Of a stretch of DNA of 13,209 bases, positions 1-5,728 are shown piece after piece (the stretch's first letter is position 1; every line of letters begins with the position of its first letter). The translations under genes and the position numbers were made by a program. The notes beneath the pieces are model-generated. The model did no database searches, was not told where the DNA came from, and saw nothing but the letters and a program-made list of their open reading frames with translations. The stretch is from F23-B02 sp963629425 (GTDB lineage Bacteria; Bacillota; Clostridia; Oscillospirales; Oscillospiraceae): assembly GCA_963629425.1 (NCBI GenBank), contig CAVGIU010000039.1, positions 1 to 13,209 of the forward strand, in the 5' to 3' direction.

Positions 1-190
<190 letters not shown>

Positions 191-381
191 TTGTATCATA
201 ACTGCTCTCGCAGATATAATCTAAATTATGATTGCTTTTCTTAGCTCTCAAAGAAATTAATTTAAGTTTCTCATTTAGAAACTTGAACCCTTTTCCGGTG
301 CTTATTTAGCATAAGCTGTTCTTACATTATCTAATTTTCAAGGTACAATTCGCGCCGCCGCTTTCAGCGGACAGCTTATTT
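191..381 (-). other. 16S rRNA leader region with hairpin and boxA-like element
   Basis: This is the transcribed leader between the proximal rRNA promoter and the 16S 5' end. Seen directly: a perfect inverted repeat at 264-284 (AAGTTTCT, 5-nt loop, AGAAACTT), a short CCGCT/AGCGG hairpin around 357-369, and on the minus strand the tract GTACCTTGAAAATTAG at 347-332. That tract resembles the conserved CTTTGAAAA-type leader element (boxA neighbourhood) of Firmicutes rRNA operons, which supports antitermination. The antitermination role is inferred from this resemblance and from position. Confidence 0.55.
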
Positions 382-410
382 ACTTTACCACGAAGGTTCG
401 CATTTGTCAA
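382..410 (-). promoter_or_regulatory. rRNA promoter P2 (proximal)
   Basis: Read on the minus strand there is a perfect -35 TTGACA (410 to 405), a 17-nt spacer and a -10 TAAAGT (387 to 382). Transcription would start near 375, about 185 nt upstream of the mature 16S end. The perfect -35 and exact 17-nt spacing match housekeeping sigma-A promoters, and tandem promoters are usual for rRNA operons. Confidence 0.75.
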
Positions 411-486
411 GAGTTTTTTCAAACTTTTTTGAAGTTTTTTATTCGCTCTCGCATCGATGCGGCGCTCTCTCTCGAGGCGCTTGCTT

Positions 487-515
487 AGAATACCACCGTG
501 TACACGGTTTGTCAA
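487..515 (-). promoter_or_regulatory. rRNA promoter P1 (distal)
   Basis: On the minus strand a perfect -35 TTGACA (515 to 510) is followed by 17 nt and a -10 TATTCT (492 to 487). It lies 105 bp upstream of P2 in the same orientation. The sequence immediately upstream is AT-rich (minus strand tracts of A), as in UP-element-like regions of strong rRNA promoters. Together with P2 it makes a tandem arrangement firing leftward. Confidence 0.75.
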
Positions 516-566
516 CACTTTTTTCGACTATTTTCACAACAAATTTTTAAGTTTTTCCGCAGCCAC

Positions 567-596
567 TAAATATTGTGCCTAATGCCGCGCATAATA
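567..596 (+). promoter_or_regulatory. candidate sigma-G-type (forespore) promoter for the ger operon
   Basis: TAAATA (567-572) and CATAATA (590-596) are separated by 17 nt. This resembles the Bacillus sigma-G pattern (about TGAATA, 17-18 nt, CATACTA), and gerA-family operons are known sigma-G targets. Transcription would start near 603, so an ATG at 602 would be at the start site and the ATG at 614 would give an extremely short leader. The match is short and was not tested against a background model. Confidence 0.35.
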
Positions 597-601
597 ACAA
601 T

Positions 602-2122
602 ATGTCTGATTTTATGAATCCCTTCCGCCGCGGGAAAAGCGGCGATAAGCCCCACGACAGGCGCGAGCCGGTTTATTCGGGCGCAATAAGCGCAAAAACA
701 CTCAAGAACATATTCGACTGCTGCTCTGACTTTCAGTCACGCGATATCCGCCCCGGTCTCAGCGGCGACCGCACGCTTTTCGTCTGCTGGCTCGACGGCG
801 TCGCCTCGGGCGGCGACATTTCAAAGGACGTACTGCGGCCGCTGACCGAGCTTCTGCGCGCGGGAGTCGCGCTCTCGCCGCAAAGACTGCTCGACGGCGC
901 CGTGTACAGCTCGCAGGCGACACTGCGCTCGGCGCTCGACGGCATAGTCGGCGATATAACACGGGGCTGCTGCGCGGTCATCTTCGAGGACGAAAAGTGC
1001 GCGGTGTGCTTTGAATTGCGCAGCGCACAGATCCAGCGCGGCATCAGCGAGCCGACATTGGAAAAGTCCCTCAAGGGCGGCAAGGACAGCTTTACCGAGA
1101 CCCTGCGCACCGACACCGCCCTCGTTCGAAAGCGCATCGCAAACCCGGCGCTGAAAATTAAAAGCACGGTCATCGGCCGCAAGAGCCTGACTCAGGCGGC
1201 GATACTGTACGTCGACGGCGTGGCGGACCCCGCGGTCGTCGCAGAGCTCACAAAGCGTGTTAATAATATAAATGTGGACGGCGCCCTCTCGACCGGCGTC
1301 ATCGAGGAGTACGTCACCGACCGGCCGCGCTCTGTTTTTCCGCAGGTACTGCACACCGAGCGCCCCGACCGCTTCGCGCGGCAGCTTTTAAACGGGCGCT
1401 TGGGACTTCTCATCGACGGCATACCGATCGCCTTCCTCGTGCCGGTCACGTTTCCGGAGTTTCTGCGCGTGCCGCAGGAGGAAAGTCAGAACTACATCGT
1501 CTCCTCGGCGCTGAGCATCATCCGCTGGGCAGCGGTGCTGCTGGCGCTGGCACTTCCGGCGTTTTACACGGCCATCGCCATGTACCATCAGGAGATGATC
1601 CCGACTCAGCTGCTGCTTTCGGTCATCAGCTCCAAGCAGGACGTACCGTTTTCGACGGCGCTGGAGCTGATCGGTATGCTCATCGCCTTCGAGCTGCTGC
1701 AGGAGGCCGGACTGCGTCTGCCCGACCCCATCGGCGACACGGTGAGCATCATCGGCGCACTCATCGTCGGCCAGTCGGCGGTCGAGGCAAAGGTCATATC
1801 GCCCATCGCGGTCATCGTCGTTGCGACGGCCGGCATCGCCGGCTACGCGCAGCCGAGCCAGGATCTCGGCGCGGCGCTGCGGATAAGCCGCTTTGCGCTC
1901 GTGCTCGCGGCAATCGCGGCGGGACTGTACGGCGTTGTCATCTCGCTGTGCTTTTTTGTGTGGTATCTGTGCACTATCGACTCCTTCGGCCGCAACTACA
2001 CCGCGCCCTGGTCGGGCGGCAGACGGCGCAACCTCGCGCGCACCTTCCTTCGACGGCCGCTGCCGGAGGAAAAGATGCGCGAGCCGGAGCTTAACACTCC
2101 CGACAGGAGGAAGCAGGCATGA
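602..2122 (+). CDS. gerKA: spore germination protein, GerA/GerKA family (germinant receptor A subunit)
   Basis: This is the A subunit of a Ger-type germinant receptor, an integral protein of the spore inner membrane that works with the B and C subunits to sense germinants. The N-terminal ~260 residues are hydrophilic. The family signature LLNGRLGLLIDGIPIAFLVP follows at about residues 262-281, and then a membrane domain (~302-460) with several hydrophobic helices and the conserved EMIPTQLLLSVISS and GALIVGQSAVEAKVISP blocks. A short basic tail ends the protein. At ~506 aa it is near the usual family length. The start is uncertain: GTG 575, ATG 602 and ATG 614 are in frame and none has a clear Shine-Dalgarno; the first ATG was chosen. 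The stop overlaps the next start (ATGA), so A and C are translationally coupled. The gerK symbol follows the A-C-B gene order; the germinant is unknown. Confidence 0.92.
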   Translation: MSDFMNPFRRGKSGDKPHDRREPVYSGAISAKTLKNIFDCCSDFQSRDIRPGLSGDRTLFVCWLDGVASGGDISKDVLRPLTELLRAGVALSPQRLLDGAVYSSQATLRSALDGIVGDITRGCCAVIFEDEKCAVCFELRSAQIQRGISEPTLEKSLKGGKDSFTETLRTDTALVRKRIANPALKIKSTVIGRKSLTQAAILYVDGVADPAVVAELTKRVNNINVDGALSTGVIEEYVTDRPRSVFPQVLHTERPDRFARQLLNGRLGLLIDGIPIAFLVPVTFPEFLRVPQEESQNYIVSSALSIIRWAAVLLALALPAFYTAIAMYHQEMIPTQLLLSVISSKQDVPFSTALELIGMLIAFELLQEAGLRLPDPIGDTVSIIGALIVGQSAVEAKVISPIAVIVVATAGIAGYAQPSQDLGAALRISRFALVLAAIAAGLYGVVISLCFFVWYLCTIDSFGRNYTAPWSGGRRRNLARTFLRRPLPEEKMREPELNTPDRRKQA

Positions 2123-3429
2123 AAAAATCTATCGCCGTCCTATGCGCCCTGAGCCTTATGCTCACGGCCTCGGGCTGCTCCGGCGGCAGCATTTACTCAA
2201 ACTACCGCGACATCGCCGAGCTTCTGGTCATTCAGACTCTCGGCTTTGACCTCTCCGATGCCGGGGTACGGCTTTCGGTCTCCGCCGAGGGCAGTACCGG
2301 TGCGGGCAAGGACAACGAGGGCAAGACCCCCGTACGGCTGAGCGTCGACGCGCAATCCATGACCGAAGCGCAGGACGCCCTGCAGCACTACAGCGGCGGA
2401 CTTCGACTGTTTTTCGGCCACACGGCTTATATCGTCCTCGGTGAGAACGTTCTCAATACCGACACCGCGCAGTTTTTCGACTGCATTGAGCGCGACGCGG
2501 CCTTCCGCCTGTGTATTCCCGTGTTTGCCGCCTCATCCGGCAGCGCGAGCGAGCTCGTCATGGGTGCGGGTGCCGACGAGCACGACGCGACGCGCCTTAT
2601 GCGCGCGGTAACTGAAAATCTCCGTCTGCGCGGCGATGCGCACATCTTCACCGCCGCCGAGATAGTGTCGGCGCTCGACTCAAACGGCGCGGCGCTCATC
2701 TGCGCTGTGAAGTCCGTCCCGGCCGATACGATTGATCCCGATGCCGCCGAGGGCGAGATGGCCATCGTGCCCGACGGCTATACTATTATAAATAAGAATA
2801 AGGCCGCGGGGCACATTCCGATGGAGCTTGCGCGCGGCGTGAGCCTTATCCTCAACGAGGTCTGCTCAATGCCGGTCGCCGTCGGGAATGCGACGCTTCA
2901 GCTGGACCGAAGCTCCTGCGAGATATCGCCCGTTTTCGGCGACGGGCTCGAGGGTGTCGGCTTTGATATCAAAATAAGTGCCTCCCTCGCCGAGGCGCGC
3001 GGCGATTTTGACCCGGACGAGCTGACGCGCGAGTTTGAGGCCATGGCGCGCGGCTGGGTCGAGGATGTACTCGCTCTGCAAAAAAGCTCCGGCTGCGATT
3101 TTCTGCACCTGGGCAGCACTCTCGAGATACAGCATCCGCAGCAGCTGCGCGGCGCATCCGAAAACTTTGCCCTTGTCGCCCCCGGTCTCGACTTTACCGT
3201 CCGCGTAACCGCCGACCTCGACCGCAGCTTCCACCTCGATCTTTTTCAGTGGCGATTTGACGCAGTACCGATACGTTCATTGCGGTCGCCCGGTGTCGAA
3301 ACATTGGCGGAAACCTCGGCATTTCTCACCCCTCAAGTTCAGCATAATTTTGCGCCGCGCTTGCGGGAAGCGGCAGTTTCCCGGTTTCGTCTGCAGGTGC
3401 GACACCGGGCTTGCGCAATCACCGTATAG
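2119..3429 (+). CDS. gerKC: germinant receptor lipoprotein, Ger(x)C family, with a repeat-encoded C-terminal extension
   Basis: This is the C subunit of the Ger receptor, a lipoprotein on the outer face of the spore inner membrane. The N-terminus is a lipoprotein signal peptide: two lysines, a hydrophobic core, then TASGC with the lipidated cysteine at residue 20. The opening SNYRDIAELLVIQTLGFD matches the start of mature Ger(x)C proteins, which usually carry a 'vvqalGiD'-like motif. AGGAGG at 2105-2110 lies 8 nt before the ATG. The native protein seems to run to about residue 374, near the normal family length and ending in the expected terminal beta strand (VRVTADLDRSFHLD). From base 3241 the frame enters an R repeat, which supplies about 62 extra residues and the stop at 3427-3429. 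The original stop codon has evidently been lost to the insertion. Function may persist because the core is whole, but this is not shown. Confidence 0.88.
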   Translation: MKKSIAVLCALSLMLTASGCSGGSIYSNYRDIAELLVIQTLGFDLSDAGVRLSVSAEGSTGAGKDNEGKTPVRLSVDAQSMTEAQDALQHYSGGLRLFFGHTAYIVLGENVLNTDTAQFFDCIERDAAFRLCIPVFAASSGSASELVMGAGADEHDATRLMRAVTENLRLRGDAHIFTAAEIVSALDSNGAALICAVKSVPADTIDPDAAEGEMAIVPDGYTIINKNKAAGHIPMELARGVSLILNEVCSMPVAVGNATLQLDRSSCEISPVFGDGLEGVGFDIKISASLAEARGDFDPDELTREFEAMARGWVEDVLALQKSSGCDFLHLGSTLEIQHPQQLRGASENFALVAPGLDFTVRVTADLDRSFHLDLFQWRFDAVPIRSLRSPGVETLAETSAFLTPQVQHNFAPRLREAAVSRFRLQVRHRACAITV

Positions 3430-3456
3430 GTACAGCCTTAATGCGCCTCTGAAAAT
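3241..3456 (+). repeat. R element 1 (MITE-like, ~216 bp, long imperfect TIRs)
   Basis: The left end begins CTTTTTCAGTGGCG, and the right end, read on the other strand, begins CATTTTCAGAGGCG. The match continues inward for about 75 nt on both arms, sharing ACC(G/T)ATACG, ATTGCG, CCCGGTGTCG and GAAACC in the same order and spacing. There is no transposase and no substantial ORF of its own. The element lies over the 3' end of gerC. Its transcript could fold into one long hairpin. No target-site duplication could be identified with confidence. Confidence 0.8.
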
Positions 3457-3503
3457 GCCTTCCCCTTGAGGGGAAGGTGTCGGCGCAGCCGACGGATGAG
3501 GTG
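3457..3503 (+). repeat. B module, copy 1 (double-hairpin, 47 bp)
   Basis: Starts GCCTTCCCCTTGAGGGGAAGG, a perfect 8-bp hairpin (CCTTCCCC/GGGGAAGG), then GTCGGCGCAGCCGAC, a second hairpin, and ends GGATGAGGTG. It sits directly between the right end of R element 1 and the left end of R element 2. Four other copies are found at 5481, 9480, 11407 and (inverted) 13051; the first hairpin is nearly unchanged, and the second usually keeps its pairing with covarying bases. Similar sequences are common between genes in gut Clostridia. Confidence 0.85.
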
Positions 3504-3717
3504 GTTTTTCAGTGGCGATTTGCCATTGTGCCGATACAGTTATTGCGGTGTCCCGACCGGAAAGTGCGGAGAAAACCGCAGCAAGCGGAATGGGCAAGCC
3601 CATTCCCTACAAGGGCGCGGCGCAATACTGTAGGGCTAAACACCCCGGTCTCCACCGCAGTCCCGAACCGGGCAACCGAAAAAAAGTATAAGAAAGGAGT
3701 CGATGCGCCATTGAAAG
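3504..3717 (+). repeat. R element 2 (~214 bp), right end overlapping the gerB start
   Basis: The left arm begins GTTTTTCAGTGGCG and carries GTGCCGATACAG, TTATTGCGG, TCCCGACCGG and GAGAAAACC, as in other R copies. The right arm is more diverged. Aligned with R element 1 it keeps ACCGGGC, GTATA(A/G)G and ATGCGCC..TGAAA at the same spacing (36 vs 37 nt between landmarks). This puts the end at 3717 and the length at 214 bp, matching copies 1 (216) and 7 (217). The interior carries an A module at 3587-3611. The right arm contains the gerB ribosome-binding site and TTG start. Confidence 0.7.
3587..3611 (+). repeat. A module, copy 1 (short perfect palindrome)
   Basis: GGAATGGGC-AA-GCCCATTCC is a perfect 9-bp inverted repeat followed by CTACA. 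Related copies lie at 5602-5626 (with compensating changes, GGAACAGGC/GCCTGTTCC), 9367-9391 (opposite orientation), 9606-9630 and 13187-13209 (cut by the window end). The paired changes between copies suggest the hairpin is kept by selection or by its spreading mechanism. Confidence 0.8.
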
Positions 3718-4844
3718 AATATGACAGGCGGCAGCTGAAGGCGATGTGCTTTGTCGCGTCGCTCGCGCCGGTGACACGGCTGCTGCCGAAGGCGACGGCT
3801 CAGATCGCCGGGAGTGCGAGCTGGCTTGCGCCGCTGTGCGCGCTGCCGCTGCTGCTTTTGTTCCTCCTCGTGCTGACGCAGCTGATGAAAATGCGCCGCG
3901 AGGGTGAGGGTCTGGGTGAAGTCGTCATGCGCCGTGCCGGACGCACGGCGGGCAGCATTTGTCTCTGCCTTATTGCCGTGTTCCAGCTCTTTTCCGCGGG
4001 CTTTATCCTGCGCACGGGCGCGCACCGTCTCATTTCGACGATCTATCCCGCCGCCGGACCCCGGTTCTTCATGGCGGCAATGCTTCTCATGGGCACGCTG
4101 GCCGCGCTCGGCCCCGTGAAAGCGCTGCCCCGCGCCGCGCGTGTGTTTGCGCCGGTGCTCCTTGCGGTGATGCTGCTCGCGCTCGTGCTGTCGCTCGACT
4201 CGGTCGATGCGCGAAACCTTCTGCCGGTTACAAAATCGAGCACCGGTGAGCTGTTTTTTTCGAGTCTCGCCGTGGTCGAGATCTACGGCGGCGTATTGTA
4301 CTGCTCGGCGTTCATCGAGGATCGTGCACCGCTTCAGGGGCGGCGTTTTGCCTTACACGCGGGCTGGCTCGCGCTCATCTGCGCACTGCTGACATTTTTC
4401 TGCGCGGTCATCATCGGCTGCTACGGAGCGCAGCTCGTCTCGCGCTTTTCCTACCCGTTTTTCTCGACCGTGCGCGACGTGACTCTCATGAAGACCATCG
4501 AGCGCATCGAGGCGCTGGTCGCAACGCTGTGGGTGCTGTCCGACTTCATCATTTTTTCGCTGCTTTTATGCTGCGCGGCGCACATATTGCGTCTGATTTT
4601 CGGCTTTAAGCCCGAAAAAACGGATGTGCGTATGCTCGACATGTCAAACGGCCGCGCGCTCATACCCGTCTGCGCGGCTCTCACCGCCGTCGCTGCGGCG
4701 CTCATACCTTCAAACGAGGAGTCGCTGCGCATGATATCCCAATTGGTCGTTCCCGGCGCGAGCCTCGCTATACTTTTCGTCGTTCTCCCGGCTCTGCTTT
4801 TCATTTCAAGACTCCGCTGGCCGCGCGGCTGCCGAAAAATTTGA
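3711..4844 (+). CDS. gerKB: spore germination permease-like protein, GerAB/GerKB family
   Basis: This is the B subunit of the Ger receptor, a multi-spanning membrane protein of the amino-acid/polyamine transporter superfamily that is thought to bind the germinant. The protein from TTG 3711 is 377 aa, the usual length for the family (~365). It is strongly hydrophobic throughout, consistent with about ten helices, and opens KEYDRRQLKAMCFVASLAPVTRLLPK, typical of the family's first segment. TTG was chosen because AAAGGAG (3693-3699) lies 11 nt upstream and the family homology begins there. The frame stays open back to 3477, but those ~78 codons are R and B repeat sequence. The gene is separated from gerC by 281 bp of repeats, unlike the tight A-C overlap, so its expression may be partly uncoupled. 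Confidence 0.9.
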   Translation: MKEYDRRQLKAMCFVASLAPVTRLLPKATAQIAGSASWLAPLCALPLLLLFLLVLTQLMKMRREGEGLGEVVMRRAGRTAGSICLCLIAVFQLFSAGFILRTGAHRLISTIYPAAGPRFFMAAMLLMGTLAALGPVKALPRAARVFAPVLLAVMLLALVLSLDSVDARNLLPVTKSSTGELFFSSLAVVEIYGGVLYCSAFIEDRAPLQGRRFALHAGWLALICALLTFFCAVIIGCYGAQLVSRFSYPFFSTVRDVTLMKTIERIEALVATLWVLSDFIIFSLLLCCAAHILRLIFGFKPEKTDVRMLDMSNGRALIPVCAALTAVAAALIPSNEESLRMISQLVVPGASLAILFVVLPALLFISRLRWPRGCRKI

Positions 4845-4870
4845 TTTGCGTGGTTTATTTGTTCTATATT
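4841..4870 (+). promoter_or_regulatory. candidate sigma-A promoter for the HTH gene
   Basis: TTGATT (4841-4846), 18 nt, TATATT (4865-4870). The -35 overlaps the gerB stop codon. Transcription would begin near 4877 and give an ~80-nt leader. The -10 and following AGTGCAAAAT resemble the end of the D repeat module (5447-5465), so the promoter may have come with a repeat remnant. Confidence 0.4.
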
Positions 4871-4871
4871 A

Positions 4872-4931
4872 GTGCAAAATATCGACGGTTTTCGAGTACA
4901 ATCGACCTGTCGACAACACGAAATTTTGCAC
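4872..4931 (+). promoter_or_regulatory. inverted repeat in the HTH-gene leader (possible operator or mRNA structure)
   Basis: GTGCAAAAT (4872-4880) and ATTTTGCAC (4923-4931) are perfect 9-bp inverted repeats 42 nt apart, with an 8-bp palindrome TGTCGACA (4908-4915) between them. It lies between the candidate promoter and the RBS. It could be an operator for the downstream HTH protein or a long-range RNA stem. It could equally be decayed repeat DNA, since ATTTTGCACCGATACAG resembles the R arm (CATTGTGCCGATACAG in R element 2). Confidence 0.35.
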
Positions 4932-4955
4932 CGATACAGAACAGGAGTCACGCTT

Positions 4956-5180
4956 ATGAATAAGGCATATGCAAACAGAGTGGGCACACACTTATCCTGG
5001 CTGCGCAAGCAGCAGAAGCTGACGCAGGAGCAGCTGGTGGCGCGCATGCAGCTGCTTGGCTGTGATATTACGCGCTCGGCTTTGGCAAAAATCGAGGTCG
5101 GCCAGCGCATGCTCTGCCCCGACGAGCTCAAGGCTATCCGCTCCGCCCTCGCCGTAAGCTACGACGACATACTTTTATAG
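4956..5180 (+). CDS. small Xre/Cro-type helix-turn-helix protein
   Basis: A 74-residue protein that is almost entirely one HTH_3 (Cro/CI-like) domain. LSWLRKQQKLTQEQLVARMQ gives helices 1-2, and ITRSALAKIEVGQR gives the turn and recognition helix, with the family's typical 'IE.G.R' motif. The tail DELKAIRSALAVSYDDILL is the usual helix 4-5 region. It should bind DNA, probably as a dimer; the target is unknown. ATG 4956 was chosen because ACAGGAG (4941-4947) lies 8 nt upstream; the in-frame extension to 4872 has no domain and would start at the inferred transcription start. It has the same direction as the ger genes (111-nt gap) but probably its own promoter. Its stop codon lies directly beside an R repeat end. 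A role in germination is not supported by sequence. Confidence 0.85.
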   Translation: MNKAYANRVGTHLSWLRKQQKLTQEQLVARMQLLGCDITRSALAKIEVGQRMLCPDELKAIRSALAVSYDDILL

Positions 5181-5380
5181 GCGCTTTTTCAGAGGCGCTT
5201 TAGCGCATCTACCGATACGTTTTTTGCGCAAGCCCGGTGTCGAAACATTGGCGGAAACCGAGAGGTTTCGCTTCCCGCAGGTGCGGCGTAATTTTTGCGT
5301 AAAACCGGTATCGAAACTACCGACGAAACCGCAATGTTCCGCTTCCCGCAGGTGCGGCACAAATTTTGTGCAAGCCCATT

Positions 5381-5465
5381 GGCGCCCCTGCGTAAGGGGA
5401 GCTGTCGGCCGCAGGCTGACTGAGGGGTCGCTGCACACGGTTATTGTGCTGATTTAGTGCAAAAT
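5381..5465 (+). repeat. D module, copy 1
   Basis: Begins GGCGCCCCTGCGTAAGGGGAG, continues with a GTCGGCCGCAGGCTGAC hairpin and TGAGGGGTCG, and ends near CTGATTTAGTGCAAAAT. An inverted copy lies at 9649-9732, where the flank CTGATTT(G)GTGCAAAA is also kept, so the module extends to the GTGCAAAA end. Together the two copies flank mfd in opposite orientation. Confidence 0.75.
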
Positions 5466-5480
5466 TTTGTGCTGCGCCTT

Positions 5481-5527
5481 GCCTTCCCCTCGAGGGGAAG
5501 GTGTCAGCGGAGCTGACGGATGAGGTG
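5481..5527 (+). repeat. B module, copy 2
   Basis: GCCTTCCCCTCGAGGGGAAG, then GTCAGCGGAGCTGAC, then GGATGAGGTG. Both hairpins are intact and the second differs from copy 1 by paired changes. Unlike copies 1, 3 and 4 it is not followed by an R left arm but runs straight into the terminator at 5533. Confidence 0.85.
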
Positions 5528-5532
5528 AAAAC

Positions 5533-5568
5533 AAAAGAGAGTGCAGACCTATCTGCACTCTCTTTTTT
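5533..5568 (+). terminator. bidirectional rho-independent terminator
   Basis: AGAGAGTGCAGA (5536-5547), loop CCTA, TCTGCACTCTCT (5552-5563) form a perfect 12-bp stem followed by TTTTT on the plus strand. On the minus strand the complementary A run (5533-5536 and beyond) gives TTTTGTTTT. It can therefore end both the rightward ger/HTH transcript and the leftward mfd transcript, which converge here. This is the strongest terminator in the window. Confidence 0.9.
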
Positions 5569-5601
5569 ATTAATTTTTCTTCCGACTAAGAGCATTACGA
5601 C

Positions 5602-5626
5602 GGAACAGGCAAGCCTGTTCCCTACA
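5602..5626 (+). repeat. A module, copy 2
   Basis: GGAACAGGC-AA-GCCTGTTCC followed by CTACA. Compared with copy 1, two stem positions per arm are changed and both arms change together, so the 9-bp pairing is preserved. Confidence 0.8.
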
Positions 5627-5728
5627 CGGTGCGGCGCATTATTGAGGTGCGGCAATTTTACGGTTTTGCCCGCACCCTCGACACCGGGCAAGCGCAATCA
5701 CCGTATCGGTATCAGCGTCCGTTCGCCT

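Noticed and set aside
327..518. 63-codon minus-strand open frame
   Set aside because: It overlaps both rRNA promoters and the rRNA leader, and starts within a promoter -35; a protein there is very unlikely.
3477..3710. N-terminal extension of gerB (about 78 codons upstream of TTG 3711)
   Set aside because: The extension is entirely B and R repeat sequence, is not GerAB-like, and the RBS lies only before TTG 3711.
3241..3717. R elements as integron attC sites or as an insertion sequence with its own transposase
   Set aside because: No integrase or transposase is encoded, and the arms are simple long inverted repeats without the attC core-site layout.
4872..4955. N-terminal extension of the HTH protein
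   Set aside because: It has no domain, begins at the inferred transcription start, and a good RBS precedes ATG 4956.
5269..5358. Two 19-bp direct repeats as a CRISPR start
   Set aside because: There are only two copies, the spacing sequence is itself R-like, and no cas gene is nearby.
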